DNA of 64,000 nucleotides from Distichodus sexfasciatus (GCA_032718565.1 JAVGVS010000012.1:4856502-4920501), one strand, 5' to 3'; positions 23,292 through 36,966 are shown, counted from the first letter of the stretch. Program-made: numbers and translations. Notes: generated from the sequence alone by a model not told the origin.

Positions 23292-25045
23292 ATGACGGTT
23301 CTTGAAACACTGTAAAGAGAACATTTCTCAAAACTTGAGATGAAACGAGTTTTTCTTTAGTTAAATGTGGGCAATGCCATATTTGCATTTATTTCTTACT
23401 TGCAGGAATAACAAATCAGCTGAATTCAGATGAATTTATTCTGTAATATCCATGCTGGTATACCTTGATGAATATATATTTTTGAACAATGAGATATTTG
23501 GGTGGCCACCCTCTTTATACATATTGATTTTACAACCTGCAATGGATTTCAATAAAAATATTTTCAGAAAGAGAAAGCTGAGCATCAGTTCAAAACTACA
23601 TCTGAATTTAAAAAAACACCTCTCAAATAAGGCAATTACTTTGGGTGTTTTCATTTTCATGACTTCTAGGACCATACACATCTGGAAAAAAATGAGTTCA
23701 TGCGCAGGTCGTACATCAAGCTCTGAGAACAGCATACATCAACAGACATTCGCGTAGCGTCCTGGACGTAAGGAAAAGAAACTTGAACGCTCATCGTTTA
23801 AAAAAGGTGGGCTTCTTCTCTTTTTTTGTTAAGCATGGTATCTGGCTGTGTGCTTTCTTTTACAAGCCTATAACTGTAGTACTCGTAAATTAATGCCAAC
23901 AATGACAGAAGAAGCAGAAGCACAAATGCGCTTTTCATCTTATAAAGAGTATGCCTTGTGAAGTCCCATGTAACAGTGATTTAATAAATCTTTAAGTAAC
24001 AAGCAAGATTTCTTGGCTGCACACAATTGAAAGCACTGGAAAAGCAGTAGCTATAGAGTCATCAAAGTGGCGACGCTTATCTGATTGTTCAAAGTTTCTT
24101 TGTGCTTGTATATATGAAAACTCCTAGGACTAGCTTACAAATGCACCATTCGAACAGAACTTTGCAATGTCTGATGACGCATGATTTCACAGCAAAGAAT
24201 ACTGACAGAATATTATTTAAAAAAACAAAAATAAAACACATTTAACTTAAATACAATTCTAAATATCAGAATTGTTCAAAATAAAAGACTAAACAGCAAG
24301 GGGTGATTGGAACAAGACCTACATATGGCTTCACAAACACTAAAAAATATCATGGAATAAATGGTAAAACAAGAATTCACATTCTTTCTAGGTTCTCTCA
24401 GACTTTCAAGACCTATACACAATAAAAACAAAGTCTCGGCAATGCAAATTGGAGTGTTGTGCTCCTTTACGAAAATGTGCTTCAAAAATGCAATACATTC
24501 TTTCTCACATGTACCCAGCAATACCCCCTCCCCCAAAGCTGACAACTAAATACTGGAACTCCTATGGTATATGAAATCAGAGGCAGCTCCATAGTAAAGA
24601 CTTTGGATTTGACCCCCACACCCTCCCTTCCTTATGCCCTTTGTAAACCACAAAACACATAATAAATATCCGGCGTTAACTATACATTATGCTAGTTATT
24701 TTACACATCGAGTCACCTTCATAGGAAAAGACAAAGGGTTTGGGGGTAACTTGATCATCCAAGATTTGTAGGTGTATGGAATTTATAAAATGACTGTTTT
24801 TGCACATCTTAAGAAATGAAATCTAATATTTGTTGTTTCAATAACATATGAAGAAGTCCGTTTTCACATTCAGGAGAGAGAGAGAAAACTCTCAAAACCG
24901 AAACAAAACCTAAGAGAGCTGCACAATGGACCTCATTCATTTTGAATGGTTCATTTTTTTTCTTTTTTTCTTTTCGAATTCACGCTGACTACCTCCCTTG
25001 TTCTCTGGATCTGTAGGCATTGAAGCCTCTCAGCAGTTTACCGAG
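23292..25045. other. shared 3' region of rpp38 (+) and nmt2 (-)
   Basis: The two genes are convergent and their 3' untranslated regions must lie here. An AATAAA at about 23550 could end rpp38. The nmt2 poly(A) site was not placed. No other gene was recognised; the small open frames are unconvincing. Confidence 0.45.
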
Positions 25046-28000
25046 TTACTGTAGAACAAGGCCAACCTAAAAGAGAGGGTGGAAGAAACAGAATACCAAT
25101 CAGTATTTCATCTTTTGTGTTTTAATGCTATGTTCCATTTACACTTGTTAACGAAAGCCTTTTAATCCAGAGGAAATAAGCCAGAAAGAAATAAGCCACT
25201 GATCCATTTAAACATGGCACTGTTGACACTATAGATTTTCATTTACAATTCCCAGCCACCTCTATAGCTACTAATAGGGTCAAAAAAGAGCTACTAATTA
25301 CTAAATTACTAATTACTAAACATTTGCATATTTAAACAGGGCCAAGGCCTTCTGGTTGTGAACTGATCACCCTGGAAGGTGTAAAGGGAATTGATTATAG
25401 TTCCTCTTATACACCAGCTGATGACATTCAAAAAGGTAGATGACTAATAAACAAGTATATAAATTACCATAATATGCACATTCAAGAACACATGGGACAT
25501 CTTATTTGACATGATAGCTACAGCTTGACTCTTAAGGAAGGTTGAAATGGATCAGTTAGACATGCCTTCTCTGGGTCCATGGCAGGGCACTTCCAGTTGT
25601 ACAGGTAATACTGAAGGTTCCCATCTCCAATTCCGAACTTGAGCTTTTCCAAGAAAGTCTTATTCTCCATTAGATCCAGGGCATTAAAAACATCAAAGCC
25701 TTTCTGTTACCACAAAAATAGAAGAAAAACAGAGTTACAGTGATGTCAGGTAAAATCGATAAAAGCATTGTTCTGATTTTGAAGCCTATGCTCAATTTAC
25801 TACACACCTGATGTTACTGAGTCTTTTGATATGAAAATAGAAAATGAACATGGCCAAGTGAGTACTTCTAATAAGACCAGCTTGGCCAAGTTGTGTGACA
25901 CTCATGCACGGTTTGCAGATATTGTTATTGTTTGTTGTACATCTGTCTTTATTCTGTGCTAAAAGAAACATTTGTATGTTTGGAGATGCACAATAGAGAC
26001 AATGGTATACTGTACAATCAACTGTTTAGCAACACCATATCTAGAATTTCTTATGGGGGTCTCTTCCATGATTATCCTAATGATAACATCCAATAGCATA
26101 TCATAAAGAAATTGCAGCTTCATGTTAGCATCAAATAACAGCAGAAGTTAGTATGAGCTAGAAGGAAAATTCACCTAGGGCTGTGCGATATGACAAAATA
26201 TACTGGATGACAAAATTTAAACATCTATTGTTTCTTATTATTCTCTTATAATTGTCTATTTCGCAGTAGTCACCATAACTCCACATGGATGTAGGCACAA
26301 ATAATAAAACGGCATTATATTTGTGCATTAATTCTGACCATTAGAACTTTCGCATGCAAAGTCTGGTGTCTGTGCGCACGCAACTCTGACTACACATGCA
26401 CTCAAAACAGTCTGTACGCACTCAGATCTGCAAACTGCCAGAAGGTGCCACAATTCGCCATTAAAGGCACCTTACTAGAGTGCCACAAAAGTGCCACCTT
26501 TTATAGCCATTTTACAATATAAAAAGCCACAATTACTAAGTAAGTATTTTACTGTCAACTGCGTAAAAATAAAGGCAAATTGTCACATTTAGTGTTTGTT
26601 TTAGAGCCATACTAACAAAGTGGCGACACTGTTATGTGGAAGACAGTATGCTTTAATGCCCAGATCTGCAGGAAGCACAAAAACTATAAACTACAACTTG
26701 CTTAACTTGTTAATATTCAATAAAACTCAAGGTAGTCATAATGACCTTGTGGCTCTATCCTTCCTTCAGCACTACCAGAACTAAGTCCCTGAGCAAGACC
26801 ATTAACCTCAGGTTGCTCCAGGAAGACTGTCAGTGTGATTACAAAATATCGTTCTGGATAAGTATTGACCAAGGCATTAAATATGAATGCTAGAAAAGGC
26901 AAGTTTGATTAATAACTGCATTCAGAAAGGAAAAGCCCTTTCCTTTTGTTCTCATTATGGGACTTCACTAACTTATTCACTAACTTATGAATATTAACAG
27001 CACTTTTGTCTAATCTTCGGTGCCCTTCTATGTATGAAAACAGTATTAATCCTTGTTTTTCCACATGCACGCAAACTATGAAAACAGTCTCAAAAGACTT
27101 AAATCAAATCTGACTTTCTAAATCTAGATTTCCTCCCTCTGATCTATTTTTATGAAAATCTAGCGACTGTACTGGGCAGCTGAAGTCATACCAGCTTTGC
27201 AAGTATGAGTGCGTCGTTCATCAGGTCCATCAGCGGTGTCTCTGTGTGCACGTTGTAGAAGGAGTACGCTGCCTTCAGGCTCTTGTGGAGCGGGTGGTGC
27301 ATTACCGTAGAAGGTAAGGTGTAGAAACTGGTGAAGTCGGTCAACACACCGTTGGGCCCCTAACCGGGAAAAAGATGGCGGTGTAATCTTTGTGAGTTTC
27401 ATCGCTCAAGCACATAGTAATCACTTAGTTTCTTCAGGAATTGACTGTCTAGTTAGGAAATGCTGCTCTGAATAAGAGTGTCTGACCAGTGCAATACACG
27501 TAAATGTAAGAGAAGTGTGGTCACTTGTTAACATTTTATTGCCTTTTTTGGCAGCCAGAGCTTCAACATCAACATAAGGTCCCATATTATACCATTTCTT
27601 CAACAAATTCAAATAAGTCCACCAAACATATCCCTGAAGTACTTTGCTGAAATTACCTCTCAGAGTAGGCATTTTCACCTGCTTTTACGCCTCTATTTCA
27701 GTCCCTTTCAGAACAGGCTGTTTCATTAGTATTCCTAAATGCAAATGAGCCGTTGCTGCCCAGAGAGCACAGCAAGAGTTTACTTCACATGAAAATAACT
27801 GACATGGCTGCTGCTAACAGTCCATCCATATTGCCAAACATGTTCAACACAACGCTCCGCTGGTAGACTTCTTCAATGTGATTCCTACGCTAGCGCTTGC
27901 GAGAAAAAAATGGCTGATCAGGAAGCGCTAGCAGTTCTACCTGGTGGGCGGAGCTTCTCAGATAGGAGAGTGGAGTTATTCAAACTTCTCCTACTGTGAC

Positions 28001-31000
28001 ATAGAAGCAGGTGAGAAATCTCAAAAGCTTGTTTAAGCACACAATTTTTGACATTCGTAAATTAATACTAACACAATTGACCATTCATTATCAAACTTAC
28101 AGTGTGCTAGAAGCAGTACAGACCCAAATGGATATCAAAAGAACATAAAAAGTGATTTTTTTCATAATATGGAACATTTAAGAAAGCAAAGGTTGACTGA
28201 CAGTTTGTAAACTATAGCAGCATTTTTGACTTATTTTGGGTTGGTGTATTTTTGATGTATGTTTGGGTTGGCTGTTGCATACTTCGACTACGTAAGTGTC
28301 TATGATGTTCTCCTGCGGTAAAAACCAGTGCTGGACCTCCTCTTCCCCCATGACGGGATGCAAGTGAAACTGGCTCAGGTACTCCTGCAGCAGCGCTGTC
28401 ACCTGTTTCACATCGCCAGCTGCCATCGGCCTCAGCCCCGTGGTACGTGTACTCTAAACAGACGGAAAGAATCGTGGGCCAGTGTATTTTCGAAAGTTCA
28501 ACGTAGAGCTGGACGATAAGACATGTCATGTTACCACAATATCAGATACTTTTGTGTACAAAGATTTAGAACCATTGCTAATCTTCAATTGTATTGGATT
28601 TGACTCTTAATTTCTGCAAGTGCATTTATGGGAATTAAAGCGCTACTGTTAGCATCTCAACTGAACAGAAATGAGCAATGTAGGTTCTATCAATAACAGG
28701 ACCAGAATCTGGTATTGATACCGTCTAGCTCCAAATGAAAATACTTTTCAAAAAGCACCACACTGTCAAGACGTAACAAAGTGTTTGCCCTGTAACTTAA
28801 TCATAGGGCCTTAAGAATCCTGGAAGGTAAGGTAAGGGAAGCTGTACACTCACATCAGGTAACCGGTAGAGTTTCATGGTTCTTTGTAGTGTCATGTTTC
28901 GGCTGAGGTGAGAAAATTTCACCTCAACAAGCTTCCTGGGGTTTAGAGAACGATGCCAATACCTGTCAAATAAGGGAAAAAGTCACTGGCATTGTGAAGG
29001 TGTCAAGTAAAAAAACCCAAAACAAATTCACAACAGCACAAAGTTGATCAAGGTACTGCATGAACTTAGTCAGCCTTTGGGGAACTATAAGGAACATAAC
29101 ATCCCATCACAATGCAACGAATCCTGGGGCAAAAGCAAGAGCTTGTGAGCAACACTTGGTAATTTGCAAATGGAGAAAGGTAAAAAATTATACCAAAGAT
29201 AGGACTAGGGATGCACCGATCCCGAATACCAATCCGATAACAGGGTTTTTTTACCTTTATAGTCCTAAGAGAATTTGGGGCATTTGTCTATCCCTTTGTT
29301 ATTAGATTTCTTATAGTGTTTGTGTAGAAGTTAGCCATACACGCCTTATGTTGTTGTGTTTAGGACATAAGGACAGTGTCTGTTTTATTGGATGAAGAGA
29401 TATTTTATGGCTTAGTACTATGAAGAAAAATAAGGTTAGTGCCAGGTGGACACACTTCTTTATCCATTTGGAATCCATCTAGATATAGAATAAAGTTATT
29501 TTATAACAAATAATGTGTCTTTGTATATTTATTTTTTACTCTCTAACACAGAATAGAAAAAGTTAATGAATACTTTACAAAATTTAGCCTACACCTTATT
29601 TTGGACTCATTTTTCACATAATGACGTTCCACACGAGAGTCGTTTGGCCTAACGGCATTCCACACAATAACACGTCAAACTCGCGTCCCGGAATAAACAA
29701 TGAAAACATCAAGTAAACGGCTGCATTGTGAGTAGAACACTGGTTGTTTTTGCTATTTATCAGCTAAAATATAAGTTTTGTTTGTAATTAAGGGGAAGAT
29801 TTGACGGAACTGGAACACTTTTGTGAATGTTGGAGTTCCCTGTGAGAGACGCGTGTGCTAACAAACACAGCGAGGAACACAAAGATGGCGAGCAAGAGCT
29901 GGTTTTGTTAAAGAAAATAAAAGAATATAATTTGCTTATACATATAGTTCTGCTCATTGTCATTTCCATATGTAGGAATTAGCGTGAATGTCGAGCAAAC
30001 TGAGCGTGCACACATATGCAACCGTAGAAAACCTACAATTTACAGATCAGCTCCATAGATCGGCCCAATGCCACCGATACCCGATCCAGCTATTTGAGTC
30101 GTTATAAGACCGATATCCGATCCACATATCGGATCGGTACATCCCTAGATAGGACTCTCAGACATGCACTGGATAAAGGTCAGTGTTCCTTATCACGTAC
30201 CATTTAACCCAGAAGGCAAACTCAACTTTATATTCCATACTTTATAAAGGATTTGAGGATCTTCTTACCTGCATGTGGAGACTGGTTTGGGGAGCACCAC
30301 CCCGGCAGTGTACACAGCCTGGAATATGCCCTCCAGGTTGACCCTCCGTGTGATTTCCCGGATCAGCACGGGAGCGACTCGCTTGGAGCGCAGCTTTTTA
30401 TGCACACACAGGAAGTTGATCTCCACCATCTTCTTTAACCTGAAATCAGAAAAGAAAAATGAAATATTAGTGTGACAAGAGAAAATTCAGAAAACATACA
30501 TTCTGGTTTACGTCTTATCCTTACTTGAAAATACTGTTTATGCATCATAAGTGATGGTTAAACATATGTGAAATCATTTAATGAAATGATTACTAAAATA
30601 ATTACATGCTTAATGATATTTCTCAGACCAGCTGCAACTCACGTGTCAGAGATGTGAATATTTGCAGGAATGGCACTAATGAAGCCCACCAGTTTCTTGT
30701 TGGATGAGACCCTCACACCACAGTGCCACTGGGGCAACCACCCAGGGGGACGTAGTGCCCTGGCAAAGAGTGAGATAAAAAGTTAATGAAACTTGGCTCA
30801 GTCATGTTAAATTCCGTTTTCTCTTTCTACTGGCAAACTAGCATCACATAATTTGGATTACCAATGTCAAAGCCTCAACTACACACAGTGGATTTAATAA
30901 TTGGAGAATTTGCTTAACATTTATACAAAGAAGAGTCCTCACCAACATAACATCACAGAATTTTAAATGAAAAAGGTTCAACCCTACAGTCTGCCCCACG

Positions 31001-34000
31001 CATCAATCCTTTATCTTTCTTTACAGATCACAGTTTCTACCAGAACTTGTTTAGTCATATTAATAATTGTGCGTACCATTTTAGAAAGTTGGGAGAATAG
31101 TCAAATCTGAACATGTTGTCGTCATCCTCGACATAATTCTCATTCAGCAAGGTGTAAAGCTCCTTCAGCTACAAACAGGGTGCAAATAAACCAAGAAATT
31201 ATCAGTGTTTGTTCATAATCTTAACATACACTTAAGAAGACATAGTAAATCATATGTTAACGTTAGTCAAGAAATAGTCAATAAAATCATGTGCACAATG
31301 AGTGCGCACACAGACACATACACACACTTACCACTTCAGCATTGCTGAGATCCAGTGTGTCCCACATAAAGCCTTGTGGGAGTGAATATGGCTCCTGTCT
31401 GACGTTTTCTTTATCTGGCTCGATTGGCCCGTGAGTGGTCACCACCTCATCTGAAACAAAGCAAGACATGGTAAAATATACAAAAAGTGGTTTAGTGGTA
31501 AAACAATATATCAGTGGTTACATTTTTAAAGCAGTAATTACAAGCTCATGCACAAATAATTATATTATTTACTTTAAGTTCATTATCTACTTCTAGTTTA
31601 AAATGTTTATATTTTATATTCATAATTTAAATTGATATAATATTTATATATTGCTTATTCTATGTGCCTTATTTGTTCTTTGCACTGCTAAAACTGGAGC
31701 CACAATGCCACATCTCGTTTAATTTGACTATATTACAAGCTGCAAAGCACTACATGCCAAACCTACCAAATTTTTCCTGACTGTTAAACGTGTAGTAGTT
31801 TTGGTAATTAGTAAATAATAATTACCAAAGTGATGTGAAATGTGAAAAGCTATCTTTAACAACTACTGTAAGTTATGAAATGTTCTGATAGTTCAGGCAT
31901 GAACTCGTCCTAAAAGCTAAACCTTTGCATGGAGATAAACTGTAGCTTACTCAGTTTAGGGACAGGCTGTGTGTCCCAGAACTGATATTTGTGCTTGGTG
32001 GCTTCATCTATGCTCTTAGCTGGTCCTTGGCAGGTGGACAGCAGCTCCATCGCTCTCTGAATGTCTTGCAGCTTTTGCATTGGAATGGCTGGATTCTGTT
32101 AAGACAAAGCCCCAAATGCATGAAGAGGAGAGTACTGGCTTGGATGAAAAGAATTTTGGGATGCAATCAGCACCTTTATCTCCTGAGAATCAGAGGCAGA
32201 ATCAGACTTTGTTCCTCCTGAGCTGGGTTTTTCTTTCTTTCTCTTCTGCTTCTTCTTTTTCTTCTTTGCCCCGAGGTCTCCACCAGGACTCCTGTACAAA
32301 ACCAGACAAGAAGTTTTAATCTGGATATTTATCCAACAGTGATTAAGGGTGTTTGGTTCCTTTGAATTTAGGTTGATTAATCTGCATTTTTTGCCCTTAT
32401 GTGAACACTCAAAACAAACTCTGAACCCTTTTGAAATGTACAGAACCAAGCCCATCTCGAAAGGTGCTCGAAGTTGAGTTTTCTTTGAATCATTTAACTT
32501 ATGCAATATGAACAGAAAGCTTTCCAGGGGCCTTTAAAACAGTGCGTAGGACAAAAAACACTACATGGCAGACATTACTGCATTATAGTATAGACTTAAG
32601 CAGTGAAAACAAATAAGAACCGGTACAGTAAAAGTGAATGGGATCAACCGCTTATGGGAAAGTAAAGTAAAACCAGTTTATTCCGTCTGAATACAGATGA
32701 CGACATTGTACACGTGCCCAGGTAGCGCTGGTTACACAGAGCACCCATTATGCAGTACTAAGCACAGGTTTTATGTTTTCAAGGATCAGACAGATTAATT
32801 CACATCTTGTCCAAATGAACATAAGAATCCTGTTATGTTCACCACTAATATATTTACATAAAAGAGTTGCACCGCAAGACAGCGCTGATCACAAGTGTGC
32901 AGTCGTGACCAAAGGTTTTGAGAATAAAACAAATACTGATTTTCACAAAGTCTGCTGCTTCAGTGTTTTTAGATCTTTTTATCAGTCGTTTCTGTGGTGT
33001 ACTGAAATATAATTACAAGCATTTCATAAGTTTCAAAGGCTTTTATTGACAATTACATCAAGTTTATGCAAAGAGTCAATAATTGCAGTGTTGGCCCTTC
33101 TTTTTCAAGACCTTGGAGTTTGTCAGAATTTGTGGGTTTTTGTTTGTCCACCTGCCTCTTGAGGATTGACCACAGGTTCTCAATTGGATTAAGGTCTGGG
33201 GAGTTTCCTGGTCATGGACCCAAAATTTTAATGTTTTGTTCCCCGAGCCACTTAGTTATCACTTTGACCTTATGCTCCGTCATGCTGGAAAAGGCTTTGT
33301 TCTTCACCAAACTGTTCTTGGATGGTTGGGAGAATTTGCTTTCGGAGGATGTTTTGGTACCATTCTTTATTCATGGCTGTGTTCTTAGGCAAAATTGTGA
33401 GTGAGCCCACTCCCTTGGATAAGAAGCAGCCCCACACATGAATGGTCTCAGGATGCTTTACTGTTGGCATGAGACAGGACTGATGGTAGCGCTCACCTTT
33501 TCTTCTCCGGACAATCATTTTTCCAGATGCCCCAAACAATTGGAAAGGGGCTTCATCAGAGAAAATGACTTTACCCCAGTCCTCAGCAGTCCAATACCTG
33601 TACTTTTTGCAGAATATCAGTCTGTTCTTGATGTTTTTCTTGGAGAGAAGTGGCTTTTTTGCTGCCCTTCTTGACACCAGGCCATCCTCCAAAAGTCTTT
33701 GCCTCACTGTGCATGCAGATGCACTCACCCCTGCCTGCTGCCATACCTGAGCAAGCTCTGCACTGGTGGCACCCCGATCCCGCAGCTGAATCATCTTTAG
33801 GAGACAGTCCTGGCGCTTGCTGTACTTTCTTGGATGCCCTGAAGGCTTCTTCACAACAAATGAAGCTCTCTCCTTGAAGTTCTTGATGATCCGATAAATG
33901 GCTGATTTAGGTGCCATCTTAGTAGCAGCAATATCCTTGCTTGTGAAGCCTTTTTTATGCAACACAATGATGACTGCACGTGTTTCCTTGCAGGTAACCA

Positions 34001-35991
34001 TAGTTAACAGAGGAAGAACAATGATTTCAAGCATCATCCTCCTTTTAAAGCATCCAGTCTGCTATTCTAACTCAATCAGCATGACAGAATGATCTCCAGC
34101 CTTGTGCTTGTCAACACTCTCACCTGTGTTAACGAGAAGATTACTGAAATGATCTCAGCAGGTCCTTTTGTAGCAGGGCTGAAATGCAGTGGAAATGGGG
34201 TTTTTGGGATTAAATTCATTTTCATGGCAAAGAGGGACTTTGCAATTCATCTGATCACTCTTCATAACATTCCGGAGTATATGCAAACTGCCATCATCAA
34301 AACTGAAGCAGCAAACTGTGAAAACCAATATTTGTGTCATTCTCAAAACTTTTGGCCATGACTGTAGTCTGATTTAAGATGTGTCAGCTTATAGAGTTGA
34401 AAATTACGGCTCACAATCAGAAATAAAACCATATGATAAATAAAGCATATGTGTGTTTATTTTATACAACCTTAAAAGTTAAAGGAGTTATGGTGGCTAG
34501 CTCTTTGCTATATATGTAATGATGCCACTCACATTTCTCCTTGTATGTTCACATGCCTACTTTTCTGTTATGGTAAGGTGCTTAAAGAAGTTTAAATGCT
34601 TATACTGCTTTGCATTACAGTGCATTAGAATAAGAAAGAAAGAACAAGAAAATAATGTTTTGAAGACTTCTATCGTTATTTTTTTATTGGAACAGGCTGT
34701 CTTGTTCCAAGGGAAACTATAGTGTGAACAGAAATTTCAAATTTGAGCTGAAGCAGACCAGAAAGAAAACCGATTGCCCTTTCAAAGAACACAACCCAAT
34801 AGAGTCCCTGTCCCTTTTGTGTTTGTCAACAGAACTCCTTTAAAGAGGACTATATGTGAAGACCCCCTTAAAGAGCTGGATCGGGTATCAGTAACATACA
34901 TTTACATTACATGACATGAATGGCCTTCATCAGATGCTCTTATCGAAAGCGAATTACATTCACATATCGTGACTGAAAGAGTTAGATTGGTACATCCCTA
35001 TAGCTTAAACTCGCGGGTTTCGGACTGACAGTGAACCTGCCTGGTCTAAAAACAAACAGACCATCTGAGACAGTGCCAAAATATCACACCACACCTCGCA
35101 TAACTGAGAGGTATGGCAGAATCGATCCTCAACATCTTCAAACAAAACGCGCCGATCTGCCCAACAACAGTGGACCTGTATTTCCAACATCGGCCTGTAG
35201 TTTTCAGTAGTCTACAACTCGACATCAAATGATCAGTTCTAGCTTGTTGGTAAGCTACACCGCTGCACATCATTCTAACCAGAGTGGTGGCGGCTGGGGC
35301 TCAGTTTTCGCCAGCTGATGTTAACCAATCTGCTCAAACAGCACAGAGACGAAACAAAATTCAATGCCGGATCTTTAGGCTACAAAGCTAATGTCAACTG
35401 TCCCTTTTCACAGACATTAAACGCTTGCTAGCTGCATGCAGCTCAGCTAGCAGCTAGTAAACACTGCCCAGCCTTTCATTCAAACGTGGCCCGCTACTAA
35501 CGCTAACCAGCAAAAAGGCATTAGCCGACCCGACATGTTCACCAAAGAAACTTGACAGCACATGGAATTAGACTGTCAAGACGTTTCGGTCAACAACACC
35601 ACGACTGAGTTTACAAACTTTTTCCTAGACAATGAGGCCGCGTTTTGTCATAAATTAGCCATGCTAACTGTGCTTATTGTTGACAGCTGATGACTTGGGT
35701 CGTGTCTCAAGTCACGTACTAACATGCTAATGCAGAACTCAGTCAATGGAGAAAGAGGTTGCTGCTAAACAGTGTTTAGTACGCTAGTGCGGGATTTGGG
35801 ACGGAGCCACCATTTGCGGTCGCTGGCCGTGTCCCAGTGTCGTTAGCTCGGTTTAATCGGGGTTCTGTTTTGAAGTTTTACCCTTGCATGTGCTCATTTT
35901 CCTCCTCGTTGTCTCCGTCGATGCCGCACGTGTCCTGGTCGTCCAGCTCTAGGCTCTGCTGGCTGGCTGCAGACTCGCTGTCTTCCGCCAT
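25046..35991 (-). CDS. nmt2: glycylpeptide N-tetradecanoyltransferase 2 (N-myristoyltransferase 2)
   Basis: Attaches myristate from myristoyl-CoA to N-terminal glycines in the cytosol. Coding exons: 35991-35882, 32291-32174, 32095-31951, 31450-31332, 31168-31077, 30759-30643, 30439-30269, 28962-28854, 28453-28283, 27359-27192, 25703-25566, 25066-25046; 1479 nt, 492 codons plus stop, against 498 in human NMT2. The N terminus MAEDSESAASQQSLELDDQD is typical of NMT2, not NMT1. Exon 2 holds the lysine-rich ribosome-binding tract. INFLCVHKKLRSKRVAPVLI is the myristoyl-CoA site region, and the end VGLVLQ supplies the catalytic carboxylate. An extra ATG lies directly before the chosen one (35994). 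The last intron begins with GC instead of GT. Intron 1 carries a Tc1 copy. Confidence 0.96.
29206..30147. mobile_element. nonautonomous hAT-like element, 942 bp, in nmt2
   Basis: A perfect 8-bp duplication, GATAGGAC (29198-29205 and 30148-30155), flanks termini TAGGGATGCACCGATCCCG and, inverted, TAGGGATGTACCGATCCG. No transposase is present. It lies in the intron between coding exons 7 and 8. Confidence 0.85.
31570..31720 (+). repeat. fragment of a LINE-type 3' region, copy 1
   Basis: It shares TATATTGCTTATTCTATGTG and ACTGGAGCCAC with copies at 36345-36572 and 49250-49645 but lacks the final GATGACAATAAAGTTTACTT tail. Confidence 0.5.
32900..34364 (-). mobile_element. Tc1/mariner transposon, 1465 bp, in nmt2 intron 1
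   Basis: Terminal inverted repeats are CAGTCGTGACCAAAGGTTTT on the left and, read inverted, CAGTCATGGCCAAAAGTTTT on the right; similarity continues for about 60 bp inwards (TTTCACA, then CTGCTGCTTCAG). A TA follows the right end, as for a Tc1 target; the left flank reads TG, probably mutated. The transposase lies on the minus strand and is broken. Confidence 0.88.
33076..34037 (-). pseudogene. Tc1-like transposase, broken
   Basis: An open frame of 255 codons starts at 34037 with the paired helix-turn-helix DNA-binding half (AVIIVLHKKGFTSKDIA, GHPRKYSKRQD) and the first half of the DD34E catalytic domain (VIFSDEAPF, the first Asp). It ends right after the second Asp motif, QHDGA, through a frameshifting loss of a few bases. 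The frame resumes with VITKWLGEQNIKILGP, has a TGA in place of the usual Trp codon, then continues with the NPIENLW motif holding the Glu. A further deletion removes most of the C terminus before the stop at 33076. The copy cannot make an active enzyme. Confidence 0.88.
34871..35000. mobile_element. hAT-like element remnant, right end only
   Basis: It ends, read inverted, in TAGGGATGTACCAATCTAAC, matching the terminus of the elements at 2391, 29206 and 50804. The left side (GGATCGGGTATCAG) looks internal, and no target duplication was found. Confidence 0.5.
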
Positions 35992-36059
35992 CATGGATGG
36001 AGAGAAAGGGCTGCGAGCACGTTAGCTTTAGCTAGTTAAGCTAAGACGCTAAAACCCCC

Positions 36060-36190
36060 AGCTACCCCTCGCTGCAGCCTGCGGGATGGGGCGGGGAGAG
36101 GAGGGGCGAGTGTGGCTTGTGGGCGGGGCGTCGTGACGCAAACCGCTTCTCAGAACGGGCGGTGCATTGGGTGGGCGGGGCCTAGGCACC
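36060..36190 (-). promoter_or_regulatory. nmt2: GC-rich nmt2 promoter region
   Basis: Just upstream of the nmt2 first exon is a CpG- and G-rich block with several GC boxes (GGGCGG at about 36122, 36159 and 36173; GGGGCGGGG near 36088) and a TGACGC motif near 36134. This fits a TATA-less housekeeping promoter. The transcription start is not determined. Confidence 0.6.
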
Positions 36191-36344
36191 ACTGACTCGG
36201 CCCATTCACAACATAACCAGCACGAGCAGATTTGAGGGCATATTTACTTTACGGGGATACAGGATTTATATTATTTTTATACCATTATTACTTTACTAAT
36301 CACAAGAAACTTGAAAATGATGCATTGTGTTGACTCATGTTATG

Positions 36345-36572
36345 TCCTATTTTCTACTTCTAGTTGAAAGTTTATATTTAATACTTAATTTCTAGTTTAA
36401 AGTGTATATTTTGTATTATATTTATATATTGTTTATTCCATGTGCCCTATTTGTTCTTTGTTGCCTGTTTCTTGTTGCACTGTGAAAACTGGAGCCACGT
36501 CGTCTCGTCTCTCTGTATATCTGTACAGTATATAGCAGAGATGACAATAAAGTTTACTTTGACTTTTGACTT
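36345..36572 (+). repeat. LINE-type 3' region, copy 2
   Basis: It ends in GCAGAGATGACAATAAAGTT followed by TACTTTGACTTTTGAC, a tail that matches copy 3 at 49250-49645. Only the noncoding 3' end is present. Confidence 0.6.
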
Positions 36573-36870
36573 TGAATATCTAAATTCGTCTGGAGATCAG
36601 AAACAAAAATAGTTTTAATAAACAAAATAGAAGAACTCGGGAAGGGGAGAAATATTTTTGGATGGATGGCCAAATGTTAGTCTTCAATAACAAATTTGAG
36701 CAATTTCCTTCGGAATAAATAAAGTTTTCTGATTCTGATTCCAATGTTCAAACGATATCTGCAGTTGGATGGTGTACCCAATTATTACAAAACTGTAATC
36801 CACATTAAAGGCAGATTTATTATGGAAGATTATAAGCACATAAATTCAAATGGCCATTCATTCTGCAATT

Positions 36871-36966
36871 GGCAATTCAGTATTCAATCTGAGCATGCAG
36901 TTGTCAGTTAAATATTCAATCTGAGCATGCAATTGTCAATTCAATATTCAATCTGAGCATGTAATT
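36871..36966 (+). repeat. three tandem 32-bp units
   Basis: TATTCAATCTGAGCATG recurs at 36881, 36913 and 36945, exactly 32 bp apart, each preceded by a CAATT/CAGTT-type stretch. Confidence 0.85.

Noticed and set aside
22385..23324. Minus-strand frames of 152 and 162 codons over rpp38
   Set aside because: They are shadows of the conserved plus-strand rpp38 frame; no similarity was recognised.
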